NCBI GenBank assembly: GCA_014338405.1
Contig: JTDE01000918.1
Location: forward strand, 116,746-180,745
Reading direction: 5' to 3'
Source: Paragonimus skrjabini miyazakii
Taxonomy: Eukaryota > Platyhelminthes > Trematoda > Plagiorchiida > Troglotrematidae
Length of the DNA stretch: 64,000 nucleotides
Part shown: positions 10,406 through 23,051 of the stretch, in pieces
Position numbering within the stretch: the stretch's first letter is position 1
How the letters are laid out: each line of letters begins with the position of its first letter
The notes under the pieces: generated by a model
Told to the model about the DNA's origin: nothing
Database searches by the model: none
The model's input: the letters and a program-made list of their open reading frames with translations, nothing else
Translations under genes and position numbers: made by a program

Positions 10406-12284
10406 TATCATTTTCCCTTAGACTTCTTATGTAACGATATACGATATGAGTGCCAAAGAAGATGGAGTAAGTTCCATCAGTCGGATGCAAAGTGCATTTA
10501 CAAATATTAACATGCTTTGGCTCTCGGACAAACTTCGTCCAATCTACGAAGTAATCCCAAGAGATAGTGGAGGTCATTCTTCCATCTTGCAGATAAGGCT
10601 TTCAAAGGAACCGTGACTAATTGTAGCCCTTATATTCTTAATAAATTCAGCCTTCTGTCGCATATTTAAAATGTTCAGTTTAGTTCTGGTATTCGTGATT
10701 GCGCATTAAGTAAGATTGTCAAGTTCAATTTCAATCAAAGTGAGTTTGAGGTAGCAACTATGGAGCTGGGGCTCAACACTAGTGTTGTCATCAAGATATT
10801 GACTGTAAGCATACTAAAATATCCATACCACTCATTTTGCACACTATCAGTTGGATTATAACCATTTCACACATAAAACGGATACTCGCTACAATCTTCA
10901 GCTTGACTGAATGCTAACCTCATTTTACACTCATTCTGTGAACTACCTAAAATCCCTTTGAATAAGTTGAACTATGATTTGAAAATCTTGCCAATAATTT
11001 GCTTTCTACTAGTTTGACTTAACCCAATATTTAATTCGCTCTTACTGCTGTCATGATCAGAATTATCTTATAGTTTGGTTCACCATCACTCAAACATGAT
11101 TTGATTGTATTCGTCTGACTAGTCTATCCCCACGGTTCTTTATAAGATTGACAGACAATTGTCTGACTGTCATTTTCCGATTCCCTTCAATCTAGCATTC
11201 AATCATAGCTCACTCGTCGTCAACTCAATAGTCTGTCTCAGTGTTTCATTATTGGTCTAAAGTCCAATTGTTCTCAAAATACATCGCTCCTATTTTACAC
11301 ATGTTGAAATGTTTGTTCGGATTAGTTCAGTATGTTTAGTATGCAGCCGGATAACTGAAAAACGTTAAAACTGTCTGCAGAAGGCGTATTTTGTTATTTC
11401 ACCATAATTGTGCATCTGTTAATACAAGCATCCGGAATTGTTTGTCTATAAACTTATGACCTCCTTTGGAAATTCGTCTTGTTTATATTTGCATGGACTT
11501 CGACATTTTCTGAAACTACTGACCGTTAGTGTTTACTCCATTATCGTGATTCATTTGTTTTATTGAGTGTACTTCAATTTCATTTGCAGTCGTTTTGTGT
11601 GGATATCCTTATTTATTTAGTTCATTAATTAATTAGTTACAGTTACAGTTGATAGCCACATCTTAGTCTACCTGAATGTCTGGTTGATGCAAACTTTGGG
11701 CTGAAATAAAAACACTATTTTGCACAGTTCTCTCAGTATCTTATAGAAACAAATTTTGTAGACTGCTGTTTTTGACGTTTTGAGAAATCTTTTCATTGCT
11801 CACACCTTCTCAGTTAGCGTTACTGGGTTCAAAGACTAGTGCTAAACCTCAATCCACCCAGACAGGCTCAACACTCCGTGTGCCTTACAATTAAGAGTGG
11901 CTAATTGGCAACAGCCCTCTTGTCTGCAATTCACACGTGAGAAAAATCGTTCTATGATCCGCTTGTTGATCAGAGTATCAACCGAATTCCGTTGACCAGT
12001 TAATCGTCACACACATCATACAAGATATCCGAAACACCGAAATTAAATACTTGATATGAAGCCGTGGATAGACTGTAGAACTGTGGAATCATAATCTCTT
12101 CCGACCACATGAAGGTTTAAAGGGCAATTCCTTACTTTGTTGATTCTCCTACAGTTAGATTCATTCCATGAGTAGATGGTTCACCGTCTCACTTCTCTCA
12201 CATATACATGGTCTCTAAAACGCCTACTGTAAACTGGTCTCATTCGATGCACAGGGAGAGTGTGAAGCTCTTCAGCTTTACTGC
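10406..12284. other. Intergenic; nothing recognised
   Basis: AT-rich, frequent stops in all frames, no repeat identified. Confidence 0.4.
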
Positions 12285-12372
12285 TGTCTACTGACAGTTT
12301 CAATACTAAAATAATTCCACTAATAGTGTTCCAGCAAATGAAGAAGCTCGCGACCACAATGATTAATACTTT
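12285..12372 (-). pseudogene. Possible fragment of a rhodopsin-like GPCR (TM6-like)
   Basis: On the minus strand a frame reads KVLIIVVASFFICWNT followed by ISGIILVLKL. A basic residue, a hydrophobic helix and the F-x-x-C-W pattern are what transmembrane helix 6 of rhodopsin-like receptors looks like. The family's following proline is Thr here. No TM7 NPxxY and no other helices could be found nearby, so it is either an isolated exon, a decayed receptor, or chance. Confidence 0.25.
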
Positions 12373-12419
12373 TGAACATAAGATTTGCATATGGCATATA
12401 TGTGGAAACAATTTAAGCT

Positions 12420-14618
12420 GCTATATGAGATGATAGTGGTTTTTCTAATGGCAAGTACCGAAGTTAGTTAGCATCTAGCCTGTCACGACCCTTGACAGTA
12501 GTATACGATCTTTGCAGACAGCAAACAAGGGAACGCATACCAAACAGTGTATGCCATTCTTCTCACTTTCTGCGTTGAGGAAATGGTTATCTGTATTCGA
12601 GGTGCAATAACTAAAAATAAGCATTCTGACTGAAGTAGATGAATTATGTCAGTTGTGTTTTGCAATGGATGGAGTGGGATATCGGTTTACTGATTCTGTT
12701 GCCATTGCCTGCTGCACCGTCGTGCACACATACCGCCTAGACAAATGTTCATCCATTCAACCTATTGAAACGTATATGAATGAAAAAACCAAGATATCCT
12801 GTACATATCGTTTGTAAAGGTTGACATCATATATGACATCAACTAGTAACGATTCGGTCATCCCGAAAAATTTATCCGCCGGTGTTGGACCTAATGGACT
12901 AGCAATCGCCACGTCATCATCTTGTTTATGAGATAATCCCTCAAAATTGAATCGGACATCCTCTTTATTTTACTTTTAAAACTTTTTAATTCCATCTACC
13001 CTAATCTTTCTGCTTCTCTTGAAGAAGAAATAAACGACGGGTAATATTTCCAAACATGTTACTCCCTGGACGACAGGATGGATCAGTACAACTTTCAGCA
13101 CACATCAAAGCCAATTGCAGAGAACAGTATTTGCAGCTTTCTTTTTTTTGCGACAGTTGCTAATAGATGCAATGATGCGAACCTTGTTTCGCAGAGCCCG
13201 ATGACTACTAGCAAGAACAGGAAGACAGATCAAAGAAGGTGCTGGCCGCACACGGATGTCCCGAGAAATTAATCGATACACAGTCAGAAAAGATTCCTCA
13301 ACACTGCATTGATTATAGTTCACGAGAAACAGCTCCTTCTGAATCTAGTGTTCAAAGGGGACCATATCTGATGTAAATAGAAAATTACAGTCTATTCTGG
13401 CTGGTAATTACCCTGCGGCTGAATTATGGTTGCTATTCGTAACTAAAAGTGCTCATAATCGTGACTTAATAAAATATCCTGTGCCACATGTAATCTATCA
13501 GTTCACTTGCAATTACGGTGAGATATCTATCGGCAAAACAGGTTGGTAGCTACCGCAAAGATTGAGTGACTGTATGCCTACGTGGATTTTTGCGCGTTGG
13601 AGCAGCCGGCAATGGCAACAAAATCAGTAAACCGAAATCCCACTCCATCAATTGCAAAACACAATGGAAACAGGTGACATTGTTGACTCCGTCAAATCGT
13701 TTAACATAATCTTGCGCAACCAAATCTCAAAATGCTCACTTCCTCCGGGGCAGTACTCATTCTCCGGCCGTCAGTGTGTGCATAAACTTTTGACTCATGC
13801 GGTTTGTCTGCCCTGGAACTGATGACAGCCCTTGTTTTATGTAAGTCCAATTGCTGAACATTTCTACTGTTGTTGCTGTCCCCATTTCCCATATATTCTA
13901 ATATTTTACGTTTGTGACTGAAAAGAGTAAACAAAATATAAATATCATGTGGTGTGTCTTCCATCATTATTTGGGAATCTGAGGAGTGTAGAAAACAAAA
14001 GACAGCCTGTATTCAGGCTGCAAAAACTAACAGCGAATCTCGCTTAACCGCTGTGGGTTAACTGTATTCACAAGTGCACGATATACAAATAACATGATAG
14101 ATTTGCTTACTTCAAAGAAATCAACAAAAATTCCATCTGTCTACGCGACATTGAAACCGAAATCAATAGATTCCACATGTGTAAATAAAGTCTGCAACGT
14201 ACGCGCTTAATCCCTATTTTGTGCATCGTCATGTTGAACTGTGAGGGTTGCGAGTTATAGTTACCCAAGAAAAACAAAGTTCTGGTCATAACCGACGAAC
14301 CACAATCCCATTGTGCCAAGTTGTGACAATAACAGAACTAGTAATAACACAGACAACGTTTCGATCGGAGTACATTAATTGATAACACGAGAAAATTGTA
14401 TTGAATAAATCGAAGGCCAGAATGACGATTCTGCCAATGTATAATAAGCGTATATCCACCAAGTACCACAGTTAGACGCATTTCCAAAAATGTTGTCGCA
14501 ATGTGGTGACAACAGGCATCGGAAGTTATGGTAGATATGAAAACAAATTGAATGCTTTGAAACACAAGTCTAAGTATCTGTCCGCGAGTATTGAAGAAGT
14601 CACTGTATATTTTTTATA
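12420..14618. other. Intergenic; nothing firmly recognised
   Basis: Several short minus-strand frames (longest 13701-13967, hydrophilic) without motifs that I can name. Confidence 0.35.
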
Positions 14619-14716
14619 AATGGATTGAGAATAACACAACTTTACAAGCTAGTTATAATATTCTACGTTTCAACTATATTGAGTGGACATCCTCAGAAGT
14701 GATGTAATCGAAACCG
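14619..14716 (-). repeat. Penelope-type hammerhead-like repeat, copy 1
   Basis: Aligns over about 95 bases with 16991-17090 and more weakly with 23705-23790. Read on the minus strand it contains CTTCTGAGGA (CUGANGA core) and, 18 bases later, GAAACGTA, as in a hammerhead with a very short stem III. Stem II pairing is poor in this copy. Confidence 0.5.
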
Positions 14717-16990
14717 AGATAACAAAGATATGTACTGTTGAGACTGTAACGAGATCAAATGCTGGGGACGGGTTACTAAAAACTACCTGGTGCACAGTTA
14801 TCATTTTACTCAACAAACGACATCAAGCATTTTGTACACTGTCTAACAGCGATTCGGCAAAAAATTGCTTAAGCCACGTGTTTTCAGTGCTGACCTTCAT
14901 AATCAGCAGTTAAATTAGACAGGTACTTTCGATAAATACGTTGGTATTATTGATGTTCTTCAAAACATTTGTGACGCAGCTATTTGAAAATACTACACAA
15001 GACTTCTATGCCCTGTCACACCTCTGTCGGAATTAAGTTATTGTGTGAGACGAGTTTTTCTTGATTGTCTTGTCCTGTGTTATAATGATGTCAACTGAAT
15101 TTTAAAAAATTTCCGAATACAGAATCCACATTCTGATTTATATATTTCGTGTACACAAGTGAACATGAACATCATACATACTTGCAGTTTTCTTACCGGC
15201 ATACACAAGTAGTTGATTTTTTTAGCGGTTTTTGAACGTTAACCGATTGACATAACTCCCCAGTGAATTTTACTGGCAAGCAAAAACCAATAAACGATCG
15301 CTTCGGATTCATAACACATGAGAAAACTCAGAATACAAATAACAAACTCATTTCTGCAATTTTCGCAAAGTTATGTGCAAATACTTTCTCAACTGATAAA
15401 CCGATTACATCCCGTAACTTAATGCAGTAGTGTTGTCACTGTTGGTCAAAAAGCTCGATTCGAAAACTCTAAAGAAACGCACCACAATTGTTATCACTTC
15501 GTCGGTTTATCTGACGGATGGCACAACTTCCTAACCACCGAGGACTGCGACCCCATCATCGTCAATTTTTCGGCTTGCGATTTTTTCTGCATTCAGATTT
15601 TTCACCATCTCATTAATGATGGCTACATTAACAAATTTAATGGGCGGCATGAAATTCAATGAATCAGTAAAGATTTTACTATCAAAACTACACAGTAACA
15701 ACATGCTAGTCTTCTGTTACAGATATCTACTGTCAACTACACGAGAAGAGAGTTTCATGAGGCAGTCGAGAGTCAAACAGTTGTTCGTTGGCTACAGACT
15801 ATGATCACCTAACTCTTTGGGGCCAATGTATGAGGAGCTATTTCAACTAATTTTTATGACGACATTACAAAATTGGAAACTGTTCTGTAGGGAAGGAATT
15901 TTGACGTTACAAATAGCATTACCCAAGAAATAGTAAATACGAACCAGTTTAACACCTGTTTAGCAGCCGTTTAAATCATGTCAACTAGAGACTCACATAC
16001 ATTGCATTCGGCAAAATGTAATAGCCGGAGTAATATCTGAACGATTATTAAACAGTTCTAAGCATCAGCACAGCAGCAGCAGCAGCAACAGCAAATATAA
16101 CCTTCAAAAACTATACACGTTTGAGATCAAGATATCTAGAAAATCCACATAATTAGTGGTAATTACATACACGCTCATTGCTTTGAACTTTATCCATGAT
16201 TGTTATTCGCTGTGCTTTCTAAGAGAAATCTAAAGGATGACATATGCAACAAACGTGTTAACACATTCAACTAGATTTCTAAGGAAGAAGTCACAGTCGT
16301 ATGGATCATAGCATTATTTCACTTCACTGCACATCTGTTCTTGTGAATGTTTTGTTCCGTTAGCAAGAAAAATCGCATTTTATTGTGTTACACAGGAAAT
16401 GCATACAAATTAAACGAACATGAAAAGATGTCACTAACCTCACCCAATAATCACGGCGTGAGCCCAGGGTATTCTTGGCTGAGAAAGGTTCGAGAAGGAA
16501 GGACAAAATGTGGTTGAAATATGGTAGTCTAGACATTTAGATGCCATAAAGTACCAAAATTGTAGTTAGTGATGGGTGACTATTTCTGTAAATTGCTACC
16601 GAGATGCTATAAAATTGGTAGTTAATCGTTTGGAATTTTGCGATACACAGACTTTTCTAAAATTCTTATTCGGTTCAGGGTAACAGAATTAACCACGGTG
16701 ACACACGGATGTTTTTTTAAAACATTGATGTTCAGTGGTGCGCTAAAATAAGAATATTTGCATCTTATCAGAGTTATGTCTATAGTACTAAAGCAAGTAC
16801 TACTCTACTCAACCAGTTCTGCCAGTCCATTACAAACGAATGAACGAATGCGTAAAAATTATGAAGACTAACATGCGCATCCAGATCGTCATGGTAAATA
16901 AACCCCAGTTGAGATTCAAGGAGTAATGATTTTTTAGGTATCTTAGTTTCTACGGTTTTTTTGTAATAAAATAATCTGTGGAGCTATTAG
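14717..16990. other. Intergenic; one short CAG repeat
   Basis: No gene recognised. The only feature is the (CAG)5 run at 16071-16086. Confidence 0.4.
16071..16086 (+). repeat. (CAG)5 microsatellite
   Basis: Five perfect CAG units, extended by imperfect units (CAACAGCAA) on the right. Confidence 0.85.
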
Positions 16991-17090
16991 TAAATCGAAT
17001 GAGAACAACATAACGTTACGAGCAAGTTGTAATACTCTACGTTTCAACCACCTCGGTTAGCTTTCCTCAGAAGTGTTATGTGAAACGATT
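16991..17090 (-). repeat. Penelope-type hammerhead-like repeat, copy 2 (best preserved)
   Basis: On the minus strand the order is AACACTT, CTGAGGA, a hairpin-like segment with AACC and GGTT, GAAACGTA, GAGTATT. The flanking AACACTT and GAGTATT can pair at 6 of 7 positions (one G-T pair) as stem I, and ACGT can form the tiny palindromic stem III seen in Penelope-like retroelement ribozymes. No coding part of such an element is visible next to it. Confidence 0.5.
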
Positions 17091-18297
17091 CAACATTTAC
17101 TTTGTCCGTCAGTGTAGTTAAATATGTTAGCGTGGGCACTTTTGCTTGGCATGTTTTTACACTTTAAACCTCTACAGTCTGCGGTACCTTGCTCATGTCT
17201 TTTCCAGGAATTTTGTTTATCTTCAGCATTAGAATCACACTGATAACTGCATCATCCGCACTACATAGATGATGGCTCCATCCACAACATTATTAGCAGT
17301 TTGGCATAAACGACTGGTTGTAATGTAATCGTTACCTATACAATACATAACTTTTCCCATAGTAAGAAGGTTAGTATTAACCTTGAACAGACCCACATCC
17401 GAACTGTACTAACTTGAATGTGGCATGTTTACCTATTTGTGTAGAACCACTAAGAAAGACACAGTCAATATGCCTCTCACCGGTTTACAGCTCAATACTA
17501 ATTGTTAATGCGCACAGACTAATGTTTATCAAGGCGCAAAAAATCTCCACTGAGGATGATTTTGCGAGACAGTAACAGATACTCGGTTGGGAGGGTTGAC
17601 AGCAGGGTTTCAAGGTTCTTCACAGGTTTATTGGTGATTTTTCGCGAGTCAGTTCCTGCTGGATTTTGATAAGCTGGTATGTTAGCTCATTAATATATCT
17701 TTCTATATCGGTGGTTTTTGTCCCGATCTTAACTGCATTTCACAAAAGTTGAATTCTGATGAGTTGCATTTGTGTTCCATAGGTTAGCGGGGTTACAAAC
17801 TGGAAACGTTCAAGAAGTACTAGCGTGGGTCATACAACGTTGTGGCTCTCACCTGAATGAGAAAACTGTGTACTTCGTAGAGCACACTTCAATTGTTTAT
17901 TCTATTTGTAAACCATATTTTTCATGTAGTAGTTCATTGATTGACGTTCATCCACTTTCGGTAGCCAATCACTTAAGCTGCCAATGAATATTTGTGTATT
18001 CATAGTGGAGCTGGTCCATTCAACTATGTATCTAATCGATAACCTAACTACGCAGTTCAAGTCGAATAATTGAATGAAAACGATCAAACTAATATGTCTT
18101 GTGACTGTCTGGGTTGCTCATTTTTTTCGCCCTACTCGTTTGTATGTCTATTCAATGCTATCATGCAGCGTTTTATCTACAGAATGATTGGCATACAGTT
18201 TCGCTCACAAAGCTAGTTGCACGAACAACTGTCATAAACAGTGCGTTCTGTCTGAAAACATCATTTGTTCCAAACGTAATAAGAATATCGGCAAACG
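17091..18297. other. Intergenic; nothing recognised
   Basis: No coding-like frame or recognisable repeat. Confidence 0.4.
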
Positions 18298-18301
18298 GTA
18301 T

Positions 18302-18831
18302 TGTGGGGGATTGTCAGGCAGGAAGTACGAGCATTCCAGCTCTCGGCCGAATACCCCAACGCAGGGGGAGGTGTGTTCAAACACCCACGGTGAGCGGATG
18401 GAGAACGGCGTGGGCGACCGAATGAGTCATCGCTCGACCGGATCGGACCAACGGGCGAGACGTGGCAGCCGAAATAGAATGAATGACCAAATTGAAGGTG
18501 TGATTATTCCAACACTGTCAGGAATATCTCGACACAGCTGTGGATTACGGTCGAAGCCCATGGTTGATAGACGGAGGACAGCACGAGCGATCGGACAAGC
18601 TATCGCTCAGCGAAATCGGATCAACGGCCGAGGAATAGCAGGCAGAAAACCCCCGGGTAGAAGGCGCCAATCATACACCTAAACCGGGTAGAAGTGCACA
18701 CGACGTGCGAGCGGAAACCAGGGGTTGTTGTGGACTGGAATTGTGATTCAAATTCGCGAGCGCTCGTGTGGCATGGTAACTAGCGAGTTGGGCAATAAAG
18801 ATTGTGCTTTATTGGACGCCTTTTCGCTACA
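18302..18831 (+). mobile_element. Solo LTR with 4-bp target-site duplication
   Basis: A 530-bp unit begins TGTGGGGGATTG and ends TTTTCGCTACA, giving the TGT...ACA inverted ends of an LTR. It is flanked on both sides by GTAT (18298-18301 and 18832-18835), a duplication of the 4-5 bp size made by Ty3/gypsy-type integrases. AATAAA at 18794-18799 is placed about 30 bases before the end, as in the R region of an LTR. There is no internal region, so the element was lost by LTR-LTR recombination. The segment is richer in G+C than its surroundings and is open in one frame, which is unlikely to be a gene. Confidence 0.75.
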
Positions 18832-18835
18832 GTAT

Positions 18836-21252
18836 GATTAATTAACAGATATCTCTCTGTATACAGACTACTGATAAGACTCTTACATACACAAACATTC
18901 GTCAGGCTCATTAGGTCAGAAGAGAACTCCTTCTTATGAAGTTCGACTCATTTTGTAGTCATCTCATTCATCCTTATAGTCTACTGTATATTACTGGTTA
19001 TCGCCGTTTGGTGCAAAAAGTATGCGAAATGCTTCCAGCTAATAGGTTTCATCACTTAGGTGTCACATGTAACTACTATTAAATGGTCAATCTATAAATT
19101 GAAATTAGCTTTTGGGATAAACACTGAGACTGTCTTGAGTAAATAATGCATCGATATCAGGAGTTAATCATGAATTTCAAACTCATGGACATTTGAAAAT
19201 CGGTAGCTTGGTTTATGTTGTATCATTATCGTAGTGTAGAGAAACGCAATTCAGTAGAACAAACTGTTCGCCTCTCACTTCTGGGAAGTATACTACCAGT
19301 TGAGTGCTCCGACACATTGCTTCCATTGACTGTCAACTGGATACTGCAGTGATTGCGTAAGATGCACTTGTCTTGGGACGATCTCACTGAAAATGAAGAA
19401 TTAACCCTGAGGACGAAGTCGATTGTGACATTTTTGTACCTCAGTCAGTTGGCCTTACAAAAGTGCACTAAGCCGAGCGATGCAGTGCAGTGTAGTGATT
19501 CTCAGATGCGTACACCTAGCGATGCTGCCGAGTCAGACTGTGGCGTAGTTGTTTACCTTGTGAGGTGCTAATTCAAGCACAGCTCGCTGAAGATCGTGAA
19601 GACTCGAGTAGCCCGGATTCGCTTAATTCATATGCCTCATTTGGTGATGATGTCAGCCGTTGTTCTAGTTAACATGGCCCAACAGACAAATTGTGAATTT
19701 TAATTGTCAAATGAATCTGTCACTTTTTGGAATGATTAGATGAACGTTCTGCACAGTGCGATAAATTCGTCTAGGCGATTCCAGACCTCCCCAGCCGTTT
19801 GGCCACAATTCACGAAGCTTTTCCATTAGATCAGGAACGTTATGCTAGCACAAAACGCAGCCCAGTAGGCCGAGTACCACGCACCATCTTCGCCCACAAA
19901 TCTCGAAGGTTCTTCGGGGTTTATACGACTCTGATGCCCTACGCAGTAACAAAAGTGGATGGCCACGTCTTGGTGAACTCAAACTAGACACAATGAAAAA
20001 CACTGAACACGTTTGCAAAGCCGCCAATATCCAAACCCTAGATCCTTCTCGTGCATCTGTGTTGACATCTGAGTCCATCACATCGTAGAGTAAACTGCTA
20101 AGAACATCAGCCTGATTTCTCTGTCCTGGGCAGTTTGTATTTGAAAGAAAAGAAGATTGACCATTGCGGAAATTGACAAGCTGAAGAACACGATAAGCAA
20201 ATCGGTGCAACAACAAGCACTTCATTCAGAAGTAAAATCTTCACACATAACGCAGCAATGGGGAGATTATCAAGGCACTCCTTGAATCGATAAAGAAAGT
20301 CCTCCGTAGCAGTTTTGGCTTAATTCAAAGACCTGAACCTGTTCAACAAGAGTTCAAGGTCGATCTGATTTTACTTTTGTTTAAAGGTAACGAGAGCAAA
20401 CAGGGCACACACAGCTATCCTGAAAACGGTCTTCTGGGCAGGACTGAAACTATACATACACAATAATCTCGTTCAACCGGCTTAATGTAGAAGCCCTGGA
20501 TGGAATGCTCCTAATGAACAGTTTGGCTGCCAGATGAGTAACGTCAAGACTGACAAACTGTTCAGCGGTTGACAGATACAGGATTAATACCATGAACGAA
20601 ACCGGATATTGTTCGATCCATTTGTGGATTTTGTGGAGACATTTGCCTCCGTGTGCCACAAAGCATTGTTCATGGGGTGCTCAATAGGTTGGAGTGTCTA
20701 GGTACATTCTGTAAGCCGATTAAAATTCCACACACGGACATGAACGTGTAAGTACAGTCTTACTTATGGACCGCTAATGATTTGGACATTTATACTTTGT
20801 AAATTAGGTTTACGTCTCAGTCCCAGTCGTGTTTGGCTCCTATTGGGCTGTGATACTGACAGTTACCCTTTCAAATTGGAGTATGGGGTACAAACGGATT
20901 ATCGCACGGATAGTTTCCCGCGGAATAGTCTACGCTTCGGTGTTCCTAACTTGCCGCATAAATCGACCGTATGAATGATATTCTTTATACACAATAATCT
21001 ACAGTTTGTTTAACGTGAAGAACAAATGCAGATACGGGCCAACGCTTTTGTGAACACTGCTTCACATTTCGGAGAGTATATTGGGACAGAAGTGACTTCT
21101 TAGATGCAATTTTCCTCAGGCGAAGGCATTGTGTCTATACTCTGAATTTGTGCCATTAAAGACAGTGTGGGTAACTGTGCGGACTTCTACTGATTAGACA
21201 CAAAGGTTAAGAGGTCTGTCCATGGACCGCGAGTTGAAATCTCTTATCATGA
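18836..21252. other. Intergenic or intronic; weak coding-like patches
   Basis: Short Ser/Asp-rich open stretches occur at about 19362-19544 and 19583-19664 (the second ends SFGDDVSRCSS then stop). A GT...AG interval of 38 bases (19545-19582) could be a micro-intron between them. I cannot relate the peptides to any family, so no gene is called. Confidence 0.2.
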
Positions 21253-21360
21253 GTGCTAACGCTGCTTTTGGGCGTTACGGAAGAATTTCTAGAAGAACCG
21301 GCTTCTGGTGATGAAAACCAAGACGTTGATCTATTGCGCAATGGTGCTGATTACACTGTT
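21253..21360 (+). CDS. Candidate exon upstream of a C2H2 zinc finger exon
   Basis: An open stretch with acidic coding character (TEEFLEEPASGDENQDVDLL) runs to a GT at 21361. If spliced to the AG at 21548-21549, phase 0 is kept into the zinc finger exon. The donor (GTATCA) is weak, no acceptor is obvious on the left, and the left limit given is only the preceding stop. Confidence 0.25.
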
Positions 21361-21549
21361 GTATCATATTGAAACCTAGTCACTGTATCAGTGAAATGTT
21401 TGACATCTAAGCCGAGGTCCCACGGCGTTATCCAATTAAGTCTTTCTCAGTGTCCCATCGCCCTTTGATCACGAGAGGATATGGTCTTGAACGGGGTCGT
21501 CCAGAGGAATTTAGTCTAGATGAGCTTTCGAAAGATTGATGTACGATAG

Positions 21550-21705
21550 TCGAGCCGTCGTGACTTTAACTGCGCGGTGGACAATGGAACTCTAGATGCC
21601 AAAGGTTGTGATAGCAGTGTTATTATAAGTTGTGATGCATGTGGTCGCAAATGTGCTGACCGCCCCACATTTGTCGGTCATCAATTTATTCACTGCGAAC
21701 AGCAG
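21550..21705 (+). CDS. Candidate exon with a C2H2 zinc finger
   Basis: Translation contains CDACGRKCADRPTFVGHQFIH, which is exactly C-x2-C-x12-H-x3-H, the classical C2H2 spacing, although the usual Phe and Leu core positions fit only loosely. The stretch is bounded by AG at 21548-21549 and by a good donor, CAG|GTGAGG, at 21706. It holds 52 whole codons. A single finger with no further fingers visible downstream leaves open a one-finger exon of a larger gene, a decaying copy, or chance. The following 1.3 kb contains two SINE copies, which fits an intron. Confidence 0.35.
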
Positions 21706-22043
21706 GTGAGGAAAGGACGGGACCGTTGTAGGAAAGTAAGTGATGTAGATTTTGGACTCCTCGTTCTCGTCATCTAACCTTCGGTTCTCTGGTATACCAC
21801 TCACTCTCTTTTTCCAAAATTCGGTTAAGTTTGACCTTCTACCTTCTCAGTTTTCTGCTTTATTGGCCTATCTTACACTGAAGGTTTTGTTTGTTTCTCA
21901 GTAATCACTTGAACATTTATTTTTCTCATCAAATTTACGTAAAGAACAATAGCATATTCCGCTATATCGGCACGTTGTCTCGCACTGACAGTTTTCTATC
22001 AATAAAGTCTTTTTCCAATACTCACCCTCCAACTGACACCCCA

Positions 22044-22165
22044 ACACAAATTTCGTTCTTGTTTGAGCTCATCAGGTAAAGATAATATGATCGGGGAAGT
22101 GAACCGGTTACCCCTCGCGTTACGAGTCAACACTCTTAATCGCTTGGCCAGCAGTCATACGAGCA
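22044..22165 (-). mobile_element. Hammerhead SINE copy B (head and ribozyme core)
   Basis: On the minus strand a tRNA-like head with box A CTGGCCAAGCGATTAAG and box B-like CCGGTTCACTTCC (Ser/Leu-tRNA-like) is followed by CTGATGAGCTC and ACGAAATTTG. Both hammerhead core strands are intact (CTGATGA and GAAA), but stem I is not recognisable and the copy ends soon after the core. Confidence 0.6.
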
Positions 22166-22852
22166 TCGCTTGTGACGGAGAGTTTGTGTTAGTGTGGGTG
22201 GACAAAGTCCACTTCGGATTATCCGTTTGTACAGACCACGGCAATAAGGACTCACAATGTTGTTTCTTCCTTTTGTTTCTGAGGGATAAACGCTTCATTT
22301 TTATACTCCCCTGTCCCCTGATTGAGTGGTATATATCGGCTAAATCACAACGTCCTCTACTGATGCGCTTCGTAGTCTTATACCTTTAGGTATAGGCTGG
22401 ACGTGTGTGAATAGAACTGCAAGTAGTACACCAACAACTGGTCTCGATAAAGTATGTCAACGGGCCTCCATTGGGGTTGGCCACTGTGACAGGTCTGTCC
22501 AGAGGCTGATGCTACTGTTCGCGGAATGTGGAAGCGAATAAGATGAGAAAGAAGTCAAGTTGAGAAGATCCACAAATTCTTCTCAGGTTGTACATTTACC
22601 TCCATGCTTTTTAACCATGGTTTCCCAGTAACTAGATATACTTACTTTGTTTTTTGCTAAGAACCTCTGACCACGTTCGCATGCAGATAAAATAGCTTAA
22701 TGTCACACAGGCAGTACGCAGCATAAATCTGGTGGCGAATATACCCGTGCTTCCATTTGATGAGGCTGAACGGCAATTTTTTTTCTACGGGTCATTGCTC
22801 TAGACAGTTTAGATTCAGTAGTGAAGGTTCGGGGGTTTAGATTATTTCAAAA
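22166..22852. other. Intergenic or intronic; nothing recognised
   Basis: No feature identified between SINE copies B and C. Confidence 0.4.
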
Positions 22853-23051
22853 TTGAACACCACCCACACTCGATCGCGGCCTTTGCATTCAGATAAGCCT
22901 TTCGGCTAGCCCACTTCGAAAGAAAGCACTAGACTCGAGTTTCGTTCTTATTAGAGCTCATCAATAGTGCATATGCTTGTCCGGATCGGAGTTTGCACTC
23001 CGACCCTCGTGCTTGTGAGACTAGCGTGTTAACCACAACGCCAGCAACCTC
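22853..23051 (-). mobile_element. Hammerhead SINE copy C (near full length)
   Basis: About 200 bp with the same layout as the 47.7 kb copy: tRNA-like head (box A-like TGGCGTTGTGGTTAA, box B-like GGAGTGCAAACTCC), hammerhead segment, then a tail that ends in GGTGGTGTTCAA. Stems I, II and III of the ribozyme are kept, but the first core base is T instead of C (TTGATGA), which should abolish cleavage. Confidence 0.8.
22926..22970 (-). ncRNA. Hammerhead ribozyme sequence, core mutated (SINE copy C)
   Basis: Minus strand: GCACTA and TAGTGC form stem I; TTGATGA replaces CTGATGA; GCTCT with loop and AGAAC form an imperfect stem II; GAAA; then ACTCGAGT as stem III; and GTC before the cleavage position. 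The C-to-T change hits an invariant core position. Confidence 0.7.

Noticed and set aside
18188..18682. 164-codon plus-strand open frame
   Set aside because: Most of it lies inside the solo LTR (18302-18831) and crosses the LTR's left edge, so it is read-through of a GC-rich repeat, not a gene.
19845..20225. 126-codon minus-strand open frame
   Set aside because: Overlaps plus-strand frames with equal openness; no recognisable domain on either strand.
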